Positions 5,754 to 12,536 of a DNA stretch of 28,856 nucleotides are shown piece after piece (positions within the stretch are counted from its first letter, which is position 1; every line of letters begins with the position of its first letter). The notes beneath the pieces were generated by a model. That model was not told where the DNA came from and did no database searches. It saw only the letters and a program-made list of their open reading frames with translations. Source of the DNA: a virus; the IMG/VR virus record IMGVR_UViG_3300047388_000166, positions 1-28,856 of that record; one strand, 5' to 3'. Both the position numbers and the translations under genes were made by a program.

Positions 5754-5896
5754 ATGTCTACCGCATTGAGCATGAGACGCTGACTCTGACCGAGATATCG
5801 AAAAGGCTGGGTCTGCATCCGGCAACGCTCAGGAATCGCATGCGAGAGCTGCGGGGAGCATCTGGACCTATTACGTGGCAGAGGCTACGGGGATGA
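5675..5896 (+). CDS. Small helix-turn-helix protein
   Basis: The 73-residue product has a basic serine/alanine-rich N-terminus and a helix-turn-helix at about residues 37-60 (LTLTEISKRLGLHPATLRNR). The start at 5675 has AAGGGG seven bases upstream and begins inside the previous gene. The end overlaps the following start as ATGA. Two consecutive HTH genes just before the late promoter suggest a regulatory pair. Confidence 0.6.
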   Translation: MLPISTAAKSRASASIKSNNARSVALNVYRIEHETLTLTEISKRLGLHPATLRNRMRELRGASGPITWQRLRG

Positions 5897-6204
5897 GTCC
5901 AACCGCCCGCAGCTTGAAAACCATGCGCGATCGCGGTTACACCTGTTTCGTGGTCGAGCATTACAACTCATTCATGCGCAAGCGCGTGGACCTGGCAGGC
6001 TTTATTGATATCCTATGCTTCGGCGACAACGAAGTCGTGGGCATACAGGCGACCAGCGGCAGCAACGTTTCGGCCCGGGTGAAGAAGATCACCGACCACG
6101 CCAATGTCGCAGTAGTCCGCAAAGCCGGTGTAGGAATTCTCGTACACGGATGGACGAAGGGGAAGAATGGCCGGTACTCACTTCGTGAAGTGGATATCAG
6201 TTAG
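5893..6204 (+). CDS. PD-(D/E)XK-like nuclease fold protein
   Basis: The 103-residue product matches a recurrent phage family with the pattern RSLKTMRDRGYTCFVVEHYN, then KRVDLAGFIDILCF and VVGIQATSGSNVSARVKKI. D33 or D39, with the strand GIQATSG and K64/K65, fit a minimal restriction-endonuclease-like fold in which Q replaces the usual acidic residue of the (D/E)XK half motif. Such stand-alone domains are thought to process branched or damaged DNA; activity is not proven here. It starts on an ATGA overlap and is the last gene before the late promoter. Confidence 0.65.
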   Translation: MSPTARSLKTMRDRGYTCFVVEHYNSFMRKRVDLAGFIDILCFGDNEVVGIQATSGSNVSARVKKITDHANVAVVRKAGVGILVHGWTKGKNGRYSLREVDIS

Positions 6205-6216
6205 CGCACAAATTCC

Positions 6217-6245
6217 TGTTGCAAAACCAGACTTTCTGGTATAAG
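6217..6245 (+). promoter_or_regulatory. Candidate late promoter with dyad operator
   Basis: TATAAG (6240-6245) preceded by TGG gives an extended -10. TGTTGC (6217-6222) is 17 bases upstream and TTGCAA (6219-6224) 15 bases. The spacer is filled by a perfect dyad ACCAGA-CTT-TCTGGT (6226-6240) that could bind a regulator, touching the -10. It is the only good promoter between the early operon and the lysis genes. Confidence 0.5.
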
Positions 6246-6268
6246 TGAAGTCACGGATTCAAGGTTTT

Positions 6269-6404
6269 CCAAGGGCGGCGGACCACTCCTGCGAGTCTCC
6301 TAACTCAACCCCCGCGCAGCCCTTGGTACAATTCTCCTGAGCGTCGTCGAGTATCGCCCAACCCGCAACCCCTTCGGGCCATAGCGAACCATGACGCTCA
6401 GGGG
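6269..6404 (+). promoter_or_regulatory. Strongly structured leader of the late operon
   Basis: Two long stems follow the late promoter. The first, CCAAGGGC/GCCCTTGG (6269-6276 with 6319-6326), encloses GCGG/CCGC and a small ACTC/GAGT hairpin. The second, CCTGAGCGTC/GACGCTCAGG (6336-6345 with 6393-6402), extends by a wobble and a C-G pair and encloses further short stems. Neither is followed by a T-run. The layout, promoter then two large stems and then lysis genes, recalls antitermination RNAs such as put of HK022, or a leader read by a Q-like factor. There is no open frame in this stretch. Confidence 0.45.
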
Positions 6405-6424
6405 TTCATTGCGAGGGGCAATCA

Positions 6425-6862
6425 GTGGATCAGCAATTGCACGATCGGATTGATTCAGCCATGCGATTCTTCGTCGCACAGGGCTGGCAGCCGCATCAGG
6501 CGGCTGGCATCGTGGCTAACCTGCAAGCCGAGAGCAACGTAGATCCCAATCAAGTGCAGCATGGTGGAGGCCCAGGTTACGGCCTTGCGCAGTGGGAACA
6601 TCCTCGACAGGTCGATTTCTTCAATTGGTCGGGTCATGATATCCGTCGCTCAACGTTACCTGAGCAGCTGGAGTTCGTCGACCATGAGCTGCATAGCACC
6701 CAGAAGGCCGCTAGAACGGCTCTGAGAGCCGCTACAACCGCATCCGAGGCCGGAGCCGCAGTTTGTCGCCTGTATGAACGCCCGGCTGACACAGAGCGAC
6801 AGGCGAAGTACCGCGCTGGCCTTGCAGACGCCATCATGGCTACATGGAAACAGCCCGCATGA
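6425..6862 (+). CDS. Phage lysozyme (tail-lysozyme-like fold), probable endolysin
   Basis: The 145-residue product fits the Phage_lysozyme2 family: FFVAQGWQPHQAAGIVANLQAES with the likely catalytic glutamate E36, GGGPGYGLAQWEHPRQ, a LPEQLEFVDHEL helix, and a C-terminal AAVCRLYERPAD segment. It should cut peptidoglycan glycan strands. There is no signal peptide, so it needs a holin to reach the wall. GTG 6425 is the chosen start because GAGGGG lies seven bases upstream. As the first late gene, next to a holin-like gene, it is most likely the endolysin rather than a virion lysozyme. Confidence 0.8.
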   Translation: MDQQLHDRIDSAMRFFVAQGWQPHQAAGIVANLQAESNVDPNQVQHGGGPGYGLAQWEHPRQVDFFNWSGHDIRRSTLPEQLEFVDHELHSTQKAARTALRAATTASEAGAAVCRLYERPADTERQAKYRAGLADAIMATWKQPA

Positions 6863-7095
6863 ACCTGATCCCCAACGCAGGCGACTGGTGGAAACTCTGG
6901 TCCATTCGCTTCATCGCTATCGCCACAGCCCTTGCGGCTGGAACGGCGACGATTCCAGAGCTTCCCGCAAGCATTCAAGCGCTCCTTCCGCACTGGTTCC
7001 AGCAAGGGCTTGCCAGCCTCACCGTGGTATCCGGCATCTTCGCCGGCATTGCTCGCGTCATCAAGCAGACGAACGTTGGCAATGGAAGCCAGTAG
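6859..7095 (+). CDS. Putative holin
   Basis: The 78-residue product begins MNLIPNAGDWWKLWSIRFI and has one hydrophobic span at about residues 17-31 and a second, weaker one near 50-65 (SLTVVSGIFAGIARVI). The NAGDWWKLWSIR start is typical of a phage holin-like family as I recall it. It overlaps the lysozyme stop (ATGA). It would form inner-membrane holes to release the lysozyme. Confidence 0.7.
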   Translation: MNLIPNAGDWWKLWSIRFIAIATALAAGTATIPELPASIQALLPHWFQQGLASLTVVSGIFAGIARVIKQTNVGNGSQ

Positions 7096-7372
7096 CCTTC
7101 CATTCTGGGGGATTGCAATTGCCCTAGCAGGGCTGATGGTGACTATCCTCTTCAAATCCCCCAAGGAATACCACGGAGACACGGATCGTCGTGTATACGA
7201 CCTGGAGAACAAGCACAATGCGCTTGCACAGGATGTTGCACGCACGAATGGCGGGGTATTGAAGGCGATAGAGGCCCTGACGAAGGAAGTCGACGGCACC
7301 AAGGTTGAGATTAGAGGCCTGGCAGCCGCCATCACTACGTTAGCAGGGAGACGTAATGGGGGACCACGGTAA
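7082..7372 (+). CDS. Membrane-anchored coiled-coil protein
   Basis: The 96-residue product has an N-terminal span LPFWGIAIALAGLMVTILF (about residues 6-24), followed by a charged helical part with heptad-like spacing (YDLENKHNALAQDVARTN, EALTKEVDGTKVEI). This is the layout of inner-membrane spanins and of some holin partners. It overlaps the holin gene by 14 bases and has only a weak ribosome site, so it is probably coupled. Confidence 0.6.
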   Translation: MEASSLPFWGIAIALAGLMVTILFKSPKEYHGDTDRRVYDLENKHNALAQDVARTNGGVLKAIEALTKEVDGTKVEIRGLAAAITTLAGRRNGGPR

Positions 7373-7688
7373 TCTCGACGCACCTGAAACGGCGACGGTC
7401 AAGATACTCGACCAACTCATCAACGCGCAGATAGATTCACGGGAGGAAGTCAGGTCACTCACGGCAGCCGTAAGGGATTTGGTAAACCGCGACACGAACA
7501 CGAACACAACTACCGTCATTCACAAGACGGCAGGAATGGGACATTGGGGTGCTGCGGCTGTCACAGCATGCTTCCTGACATTCCTCGGCCTGATCCTGTT
7601 TGCGATGGTGGTGATACCGGAGTTGCATGATTTGAAAGCGTGGTCGGACATCTACCGATCGAAGATTTACACCCTAGAGAAAAAGTGA
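7356..7688 (+). CDS. Membrane protein with central span
   Basis: The 110-residue product has an acidic helical N-terminus (ILDQLINAQIDSREEVRSL), a threonine/asparagine linker (NRDTNTNTTTV), one strong span near residues 64-88 (WGAAAVTACFLTFLGLILFA) and a short C-terminal tail. It overlaps the previous gene by 17 bases. The arrangement resembles small phage membrane proteins of lysis regions; the exact role is not known. Confidence 0.6.
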   Translation: MGDHGNLDAPETATVKILDQLINAQIDSREEVRSLTAAVRDLVNRDTNTNTTTVIHKTAGMGHWGAAAVTACFLTFLGLILFAMVVIPELHDLKAWSDIYRSKIYTLEKK

Positions 7689-7698
7689 GGAAAATCAA

Positions 7699-7878
7699 TT
7701 GTCTACCGTGATTATTGGAGGCGGATCTAAGCTCCGCGCACTCATCACCGATCTGGAAAACGCGTCTGTTACCATGAATCAGACGGATCGAGACGATTCG
7801 GAATCATTCCTTGACAGCGTTTCCAGCTGTATCAAGGCCCGTCTTGACGACAACGTTGCATTCCCCATCATCCCGTGA
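7699..7878 (+). CDS. 59-residue soluble protein with TTG start
   Basis: A frame from TTG 7699 to TGA 7876-7878 has GAGGA nine bases upstream, and its stop overlaps the next start (GTGA). The product begins MSTVIIGGGSKLRALITDL and is acidic, without a membrane span. The coupling at both ends supports it although the start codon is rare. The function is unknown. Confidence 0.5.
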   Translation: MSTVIIGGGSKLRALITDLENASVTMNQTDRDDSESFLDSVSSCIKARLDDNVAFPIIP

Positions 7879-8129
7879 ACATCCTACAGGTGATCTTCTG
7901 GATCGCCCTCATCTACCTCGGAGTAAAGCTCGTGTCCAAGATTGACGACCTCAATGCTGCCTTTACGGCACTCAACGATTCCTTCACCGCAGAGCTTGCG
8001 GCTATTGCTGCCGCGCTCACCGCAGCCAATGGCAGCAACGATCCCGCCATCCAGGCTGTTATCGATCGCGTAAACGACCTGAAAACCCGCATGGATGCCG
8101 AAACCGCGAGCCTCACACCCACGCCATGA
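7875..8129 (+). CDS. Membrane-anchored coiled-coil protein
   Basis: The 84-residue product begins MNILQVIFWIALIYLGVKL, one membrane span, and is otherwise an alanine-rich helix with possible heptads (DLNAAFTALNDSFTAELAAI, VIDRVNDLKTRMDAE). It starts with GTG overlapping the previous stop and ends on an ATGA overlap. It has the same plan as the protein at 7082-7372 but no clear sequence identity to it. Confidence 0.6.
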   Translation: MNILQVIFWIALIYLGVKLVSKIDDLNAAFTALNDSFTAELAAIAAALTAANGSNDPAIQAVIDRVNDLKTRMDAETASLTPTP

Positions 8130-8509
8130 ATCTGATGCCGCACGGGATCTGCCTAGCCTCCGAGCCGTGGATCGTGATAGGTCTATTTCTGTGTGACCTT
8201 ATCATCGCGGCCGTGTACTTCGCGATCCCTGCGGCATTGGTCTACATTCAGAAGCATGTCGGATTCAAGGTTCCTGTGAAGACACGGTTGGGCGCACTCT
8301 TTTCAGCGTTCATTTTCATGTGCGGATGGTCACATCTCTTTCGTGCTATCACGATGTTCTACGGTGGGTATGCGTACGTTGCGGAGCTGGCAGTATGTAC
8401 GGCGACCGCAGCAACATCCGCGCTTACCCTGTTCGCCTTGGTAAAGGCTGCACCTGAGATAGCCATGCATTTGCGTGCACTGGGGCATGCATTGCTCGAT
8501 GAGCGTTGA
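8126..8509 (+). CDS. ETR1-like ethylene-binding-type membrane protein
   Basis: The 127-residue product has three to four membrane spans and follows the pattern of the transmembrane sensor domain of ETR1-type receptors and related bacterial histidine kinases. It has an N-terminal PHGIC, then CDLIIAAVYFAIPAALVY with D24, Y31, I34 and P35, then FSAFIFMCGWSHLFRAITMF with C66 and H70. In ETR1 the matching residues D25, Y32, C65 and H69 lie at the copper and ethylene site. Those receptors carry kinase or other output domains after the membrane part; here the protein ends about 20 residues after the last span, so it has no output domain. It lies in the lysis block with overlaps on both sides. It may be a metal- or gas-binding protein or a recruited lysis helper; neither is proven. 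Confidence 0.65.
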   Translation: MNLMPHGICLASEPWIVIGLFLCDLIIAAVYFAIPAALVYIQKHVGFKVPVKTRLGALFSAFIFMCGWSHLFRAITMFYGGYAYVAELAVCTATAATSALTLFALVKAAPEIAMHLRALGHALLDER

Positions 8510-8771
8510 CCCGCTGACCGCGCTGGTCTCTGGGTCCGCCGTCGTCATCGCAGCAGGGATAACGGGATGGGTAGCCTCTAAAGGATCCCGGAGGCAGTTC
8601 AGAACGGAGCTGGAGAAGTCACAGGCACTGGAGCGAGCTGAGATGCGTAACTTCCTGTGGCAGCAACTGGATTACCAGACAAAGGAGCGGGACGCACTTC
8701 GCGCACGTCTGGACAAGACCGAAAAGGATTTGCAGGAATGCATCCGTAACCATCTAGGAGACAAGACATGA
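8499..8771 (+). CDS. Inner-membrane spanin-like protein
   Basis: The 90-residue product starts at ATG 8499, inside the previous gene's end, with a span near residues 6-25 (TALVSGSAVVIAAGITGWVA) followed by a highly charged helix (ELEKSQALERAEMRNFLWQQ, ALRARLDKTEKDLQECI). This N-in, periplasmic coiled-coil plan is that of Rz-type i-spanins, which join with an outer-membrane lipoprotein to fuse the envelopes. The lipoprotein gene at 9106-9510 could be its partner. Confidence 0.55.
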   Translation: MSVDPLTALVSGSAVVIAAGITGWVASKGSRRQFRTELEKSQALERAEMRNFLWQQLDYQTKERDALRARLDKTEKDLQECIRNHLGDKT

Positions 8772-9103
8772 GCGAATGGTCAGGACCAATTCAAGCAGCA
8801 AAAAGTTTGCTTCATGCACAATCCAATAGTCCTATCAGCGGTACTTCCGTTCCACGTCGTCCACAGGTCGAGGTAGAAATCGACTACGCTATGCAGTCCA
8901 TTGAACAGCTGGACCAAGCTATTGTGATCCTGGCAAAACGTCTTGAGCCGGCTTCGGTACTTGACCTTTTCGAGAAGTGCGAAACTCAGACAGCACCTCA
9001 GCCAGTTCGCTGCACACACGCCGCTCGGATCGCTGACTTCCGTGAGAGAGCGGACAGCCTGACAGAGGCGGTAAATAGGCTCATTAGCAATCTTGAAGTG
9101 TAG
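8768..9103 (+). CDS. Unknown 111-residue soluble protein
   Basis: The product begins MSEWSGPIQAAKSLLHAQSN, then has helical segments (MQSIEQLDQAIVILAKRLEP, IADFRERADSLTEAVNRLI). It has neither a signal peptide nor a membrane span, which is unusual for this block. It overlaps the previous stop (ATGA). The function is unknown. Confidence 0.6.
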   Translation: MSEWSGPIQAAKSLLHAQSNSPISGTSVPRRPQVEVEIDYAMQSIEQLDQAIVILAKRLEPASVLDLFEKCETQTAPQPVRCTHAARIADFRERADSLTEAVNRLISNLEV

Positions 9104-9105
9104 CC

Positions 9106-9510
9106 ATGAGAATCATCGTATTCTTCATCCTGACACTGATCCCGGCCTGTAGCCAGATACAGAGCAAGCTAAACGCCGACATCCAAGCGGTTACGCTTCC
9201 TGACCTGCAAGCCGCTCTCGCCTCGGCTACTGCATCCAACGACGCCGATGGCGCTGCCTGCTGGTCAGACATGATCGATTACGTGAACGCGCTACCCACG
9301 GCGACGACACCAAACGCAATCCCGCAGATAAAGGGAATCGCGAGCGCTCTGGAAGCCTCGCGTAACGCCGCCAACGCTCAGCCGATCGCTATCCCACCCA
9401 TTCCCCCAAAGCTGCATCGCGATTGCGCTGTGGTGATTCTGGATGCGCGGGAACTGGCACTTAAGCTCGGACTCACGGGTGCAGCGGCATTGCATGGGTT
9501 GCGGCCATGA
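9106..9510 (+). CDS. Phage lipoprotein
   Basis: The 134-residue product has a short signal peptide MRIIVFFILTLIPAC with the lipid-modified cysteine at C15 (lipobox LIPAC). After it comes a helical region with DLQAALASATASNDADGAAC, a CWSDMIDYV segment and a C-terminal LHRDCAVVILDARELALKLG. I recognise this as a recurrent phage lipoprotein. It may act as an outer-membrane spanin partner or in exclusion, though it is longer than usual o-spanins and lacks their proline-rich stretch except IPPIPPK near residue 102. Confidence 0.65.
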   Translation: MRIIVFFILTLIPACSQIQSKLNADIQAVTLPDLQAALASATASNDADGAACWSDMIDYVNALPTATTPNAIPQIKGIASALEASRNAANAQPIAIPPIPPKLHRDCAVVILDARELALKLGLTGAAALHGLRP

Positions 9511-9716
9511 TCGGAACACCGGCCCTGTACCCAACACGTCTTTCCCACGCTATCGGTATGCATGGCACGATTTTGCACATGATTCCCGCCTGCATTGCAG
9601 ATAGCGTAGACTGGTTACAAGTGGTAGGGAAAGTGGACGAGAAACAAAGCGATCAAGAATTCCTGAACCGATGGATACAGGAAATCGCACAGTGCGCGAG
9701 AGATAGCACATCGTGA
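9507..9716 (+). CDS. Unknown 69-residue protein
   Basis: The product begins MIGTPALYPTRLSHAIGMHG and ends with FLNRWIQEIAQCARDSTS. It overlaps the lipoprotein stop and the terminase start (GTGA), so its translation probably links the lysis and packaging genes. No family was recognised. Confidence 0.55.
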   Translation: MIGTPALYPTRLSHAIGMHGTILHMIPACIADSVDWLQVVGKVDEKQSDQEFLNRWIQEIAQCARDSTS

Positions 9717-10189
9717 AGCTCACAGACGAACAACGGATGGCTCAAGTTGCAATCGTCATTGAGCTTATGGAACAAGGCACCAGCGAAACAGCTGCGTGTA
9801 AGGAAGTAGGAATCAACCGTGGGACATTTAGATCAGCTGCGCTGCGCTTTGAATCTGCTGACGCATACGCGCGCGGTTTACACGTTTTAGCTCAGGAACA
9901 GACTGAAAAGCTTGAAGTTGCCATCACAGACATGCGGAAAGGGACGATCGATTCGCAGCAGGCGCGCGTTGAGATTGATGCCCGTAAGTGGTTTGCGAGC
10001 AAGTTCCTACCGAAGCGGTACGGTGACAAGATTCAGCAGGAGATATCTGGCGGACTCACTACAACAGGTGATCCCCAGGCGATTGCCGACCAACTGGTCA
10101 CTCAGGCGGTCGCCAATCCGACGATGAATCCAGTTATTCGCAAGTGGGCGCAGGATTTGATCGACCGATTGCCGAGGATTGAGGAATGA
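9713..10189 (+). CDS. terS: Terminase small subunit
   Basis: The 158-residue product has an N-terminal helix-turn-helix (MEQGTSETAACKEVGINRGT, about residues 20-39), a central helical region with DARKWFASKFLPKRYGDKIQ typical of Sf6/P22-like small subunits, and a C-terminal tail. It recognises the packaging site and hands DNA to the large subunit. GTG start overlaps the previous stop. Its large-subunit partner lies 3 kb downstream, rather than next to it as usual. Confidence 0.85.
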   Translation: MKLTDEQRMAQVAIVIELMEQGTSETAACKEVGINRGTFRSAALRFESADAYARGLHVLAQEQTEKLEVAITDMRKGTIDSQQARVEIDARKWFASKFLPKRYGDKIQQEISGGLTTTGDPQAIADQLVTQAVANPTMNPVIRKWAQDLIDRLPRIEE

Positions 10190-10302
10190 CGAGCTGGAAG
10201 TGGCAGAATTGGTCCATCTGCGTAATCGCCGCGCGTACACGGCTGGGATTGGACTCCTGGCCGGCTAATATTGTCGTCGCACAGAGAACAATACAGGGGT
10301 AA
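10186..10302 (+). CDS. Possible 38-residue protein after terS
   Basis: A frame begins at ATG 10186 on an ATGA overlap with terS and ends at TAA 10300-10302. The product begins MTSWKWQNWSICVIAA. The overlap is the only support, so it may be spurious. The following 41 bases up to 10343 hold only the ribosome site (GGAGAG) of the next gene. Confidence 0.3.
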   Translation: MTSWKWQNWSICVIAARTRLGLDSWPANIVVAQRTIQG

Positions 10303-10343
10303 ACTGCCCATGAATTGCACAAAACAAGGGTCGGAGAGAAACG

Positions 10344-10733
10344 ATGGCGATTCCAAGCCTCTGGATGAGCTGGATCAGCACGGTCAAGGATGTTGTGCAG
10401 AGGGTAGCTGGATCGCCAATCGGGTCGATGGAGCCGGACACGGTGGTCATCAATACGCAACCGAGTTCGACAGCGTTGTCCGGTGTCCCACTCTTGATTC
10501 AGCCCATCATTGGCGTTCTGAACTCGCTTGGAGTGCCGGACATCCTGTACGTGGGTCCGATGACGGTCACACTGGTTGGCACAGGAACACTGACCGGGAC
10601 AACGACGACGCTCGCGGTGGCTGGTATCGCACTGTTCGTTGGCCTGACGATTACCGGCTCGGGGAACTTCCAACTGTTGTTCACCTTGCCTAACGGCCAG
10701 ACGGTGTTGTCTGGGACTATCTCAGTCGTATAG
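10344..10733 (+). CDS. Unknown beta-rich, probably virion-associated protein
   Basis: The 129-residue product begins MAIPSLWMSWISTVKDVVQR and continues as a threonine/glycine/valine-rich stretch (TGTGTLTGTTTTLAVAGIAL), likely beta strands. The start has GGAGAG upstream. It opens the block of similar low-complexity beta proteins between the two terminase genes. A role as a decoration or fibre-associated protein is inferred from composition and place only. Confidence 0.55.
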   Translation: MAIPSLWMSWISTVKDVVQRVAGSPIGSMEPDTVVINTQPSSTALSGVPLLIQPIIGVLNSLGVPDILYVGPMTVTLVGTGTLTGTTTTLAVAGIALFVGLTITGSGNFQLLFTLPNGQTVLSGTISVV

Positions 10734-10741
10734 GGGTTGCC

Positions 10742-11050
10742 ATGCTAGCTGACCAGCGAATCGCACCACAGACGGCCGCAGTCGCCAATGTCCAGGTCAA
10801 CGCATCGGAAGCCGACAAGGTGATCTTCGCGTGGTGTGGGACTGCTCCGACGGCCGCAGACGCGGTGTTGTTTTGGATCGCTAGCAGCACAGGCCGGACG
10901 CCGGTTTACACGCCGGCCGGGACACAGGCAACGATCACCGCCACCTTGCAGTCGATCATGCTGGAGGGTGGATTCGAATACATCATGGACAAGAGTGTGA
11001 CAGCAGGGGTAACAGGGGTTGATGTGTCATTCAAGCCAAGGATTTTCTAG
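10742..11050 (+). CDS. Small structural-type protein, paralogue A1
   Basis: The 102-residue product shares QRIAPQTAAVANVQVNASEA and DKVIF with the next protein, and both end in a KSVTAGVTGVDV/KPR pattern, so the two genes are tandem duplicates. A likely beta sandwich is suggested by alternating small and hydrophobic residues. The start has AGGGG seven bases upstream. It is possibly a decoration or fibre protein. Confidence 0.6.
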   Translation: MLADQRIAPQTAAVANVQVNASEADKVIFAWCGTAPTAADAVLFWIASSTGRTPVYTPAGTQATITATLQSIMLEGGFEYIMDKSVTAGVTGVDVSFKPRIF

Positions 11051-11052
11051 CC

Positions 11053-11424
11053 GTGAGCCAGCAACAACTCATTGCCCCAACCACAGCCGCAGCGTCTGTC
11101 CAGTACAACGCCTCCGAGGCTGACAAGGTCATCTTCTCCACGTGTGGCGCAGCGCTTGCCAGCAATGCTGAGACGGTGCTGATTCAGATCATCGACAGTA
11201 CGGGTGTTGCTGTGAACACGTATAACGACATCCAAAACAATGTGAACGCCACCCTTGCTCTGGCCGCTGGATCCACGCCTGCGAAGCTACAAGGACCAGG
11301 CGGTGGTGGTGCAACCTTTGCCTCTCTGCGCTGCGAAGGCGGCGTAACCTATTTGCTGACCAAGTCGGTCACTGCCGGAGCGGTCGGCGTAGACGTTAAC
11401 AGCAAGCCTCGTGTGGGACCTTAA
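11053..11424 (+). CDS. Small structural-type protein, paralogue A2
   Basis: The 123-residue product is the partner of the preceding gene: QQLIAPTTAAASVQYNASEA, DKVIF, and a C-terminal KSVTAGAVGVDVNSKPR. It is longer because of a glycine-rich insertion (LQGPGGGGATFASLRCEGG). It starts with GTG three bases after the previous stop. Bases 11425-11490 after it hold no clear feature except the ribosome site of the next gene. Confidence 0.6.
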   Translation: MSQQQLIAPTTAAASVQYNASEADKVIFSTCGAALASNAETVLIQIIDSTGVAVNTYNDIQNNVNATLALAAGSTPAKLQGPGGGGATFASLRCEGGVTYLLTKSVTAGAVGVDVNSKPRVGP

Positions 11425-11490
11425 CCGCAATAAAAGCTGACCATTAACCCGCCGCACAAGACGGCAGCCGCAGGACCTTAGGAAACAGAC

Positions 11491-12018
11491 ATGACACAGC
11501 GTATTCGTAACCTACAGATCGCCCTGGCCGCGACCCTTCCGGCTAGCGAGGTTCTGGCGATCGAGTCGTTCGCCGGTTTCTCGATGAACGCCTACAAGGC
11601 AGCCAACCAGACGGTTTCCGCATCAACCACGTTCGTGAACGATGACACGTTGTGGACCGAGCTTCCGACGGGTCCTAACAGGATCACGATCATCCTTCCC
11701 CTGTCGATCACCGCAGCAGGTGGCCTCAAGCTACAGCTGGTGGCTGACCAAGGTCTTACGGTCGCCGCAACGACAGGTGTTCGCCTGAATGCGATCTACC
11801 TGCTGGATGCGACGGCTCCCAGTGTCCAGGCAATTACTGCGCTGGCTACACCGGTCAACGGGGGCACGACCAATGCGTGGACATCGGTGTTGATTACCGG
11901 CAGCGTGTTCGTGACGAACCGGGGCGTTCTCCAGCTCCAGTTCGCTCAGCAGGCTGCATCGGGTGCGTCGACGATCGCAGCGGGCGCGACACTTGACACG
12001 GTGCAGATCAGCGCATGA
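11491..12018 (+). CDS. Beta-rich structural protein, paralogue B1
   Basis: The 175-residue product begins MTQRIRNLQIALAATLPASE and holds NAYKAANQTVSASTTFVNDD, LWTELPTG, and LKLQLVADQGL. The next protein repeats each of these blocks. The C-terminus (RGVLQLQFAQQ, GATLDTVQIS) has the look of a jelly-roll or C1q-like domain that trimerises in fibres or decoration proteins. The start has TAGGAAACAGAC upstream. Confidence 0.65.
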   Translation: MTQRIRNLQIALAATLPASEVLAIESFAGFSMNAYKAANQTVSASTTFVNDDTLWTELPTGPNRITIILPLSITAAGGLKLQLVADQGLTVAATTGVRLNAIYLLDATAPSVQAITALATPVNGGTTNAWTSVLITGSVFVTNRGVLQLQFAQQAASGASTIAAGATLDTVQISA

Positions 12019-12533
12019 CCCAGCGCCTTCGCAACATGCAGACAACACTGGGCGCAAAGTTCTGCGCAGCCCAGTCCGGTGCTGTGGAAGGCTTTGGCGG
12101 ATTCAACATGTCGGCGTACAAGTCGGCCGACCAGACGGTGACCAGCTCGACCACGTTTGTGGATGACTTGGAACTGTGGACTGAGCTGCCTGGCGGTCGC
12201 AGTCGACTCAACCTGTATCTGCCGATCACGATCACAGCCGCCACAGGGTTCAGGCTCCAGTTCGTCGCAGACCAAGGTCTTGTCGTCAACTCGATCCGTC
12301 TGACAGCCGTCATGTATCTCAATGGGACTGCGCCGGGTATTTTCCAGCAGACAGCGATCAACGGGACGATTTCCGTCGCGTCTGGTACGGCGTGGACGAA
12401 CTGTTACATCGACGGGACGATTGACGTACAGAACCAAGGTGTACTCAAACTCCAGTTCACAGAGCTGGTGGCTACGGCGGCTGTGACGATTCAAGCAGGC
12501 GCCTCTTTCGACACTATCCAACTATCAAGGTGA
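12015..12533 (+). CDS. Beta-rich structural protein, paralogue B2
   Basis: The 172-residue product parallels the previous one from MTQRLRNMQ through SAYKSADQTVTSSTTFVDD, LWTELPGG, FRLQFVADQGL, to QGVLKLQFTE and ASFDTIQLS. It begins on an ATGA overlap. The start of each copy is the best conserved, while the middle has diverged. Its function is probably the same class as its neighbour; a receptor-binding or decoration role is inference. Confidence 0.65.
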   Translation: MTQRLRNMQTTLGAKFCAAQSGAVEGFGGFNMSAYKSADQTVTSSTTFVDDLELWTELPGGRSRLNLYLPITITAATGFRLQFVADQGLVVNSIRLTAVMYLNGTAPGIFQQTAINGTISVASGTAWTNCYIDGTIDVQNQGVLKLQFTELVATAAVTIQAGASFDTIQLSR

Positions 12534-12536
12534 ACA

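Noticed and set aside
6371-6380. CCCCTTCGGG as a terminator hairpin in the late leader.
   Set aside because: The stem is only two to three pairs and no T-run follows. It is part of the larger fold.
10271-10693. Plus-strand frame starting before the 10344 gene.
   Set aside because: It overlaps the 10344 gene in another frame, has antisense-like composition and no fitting ribosome site.
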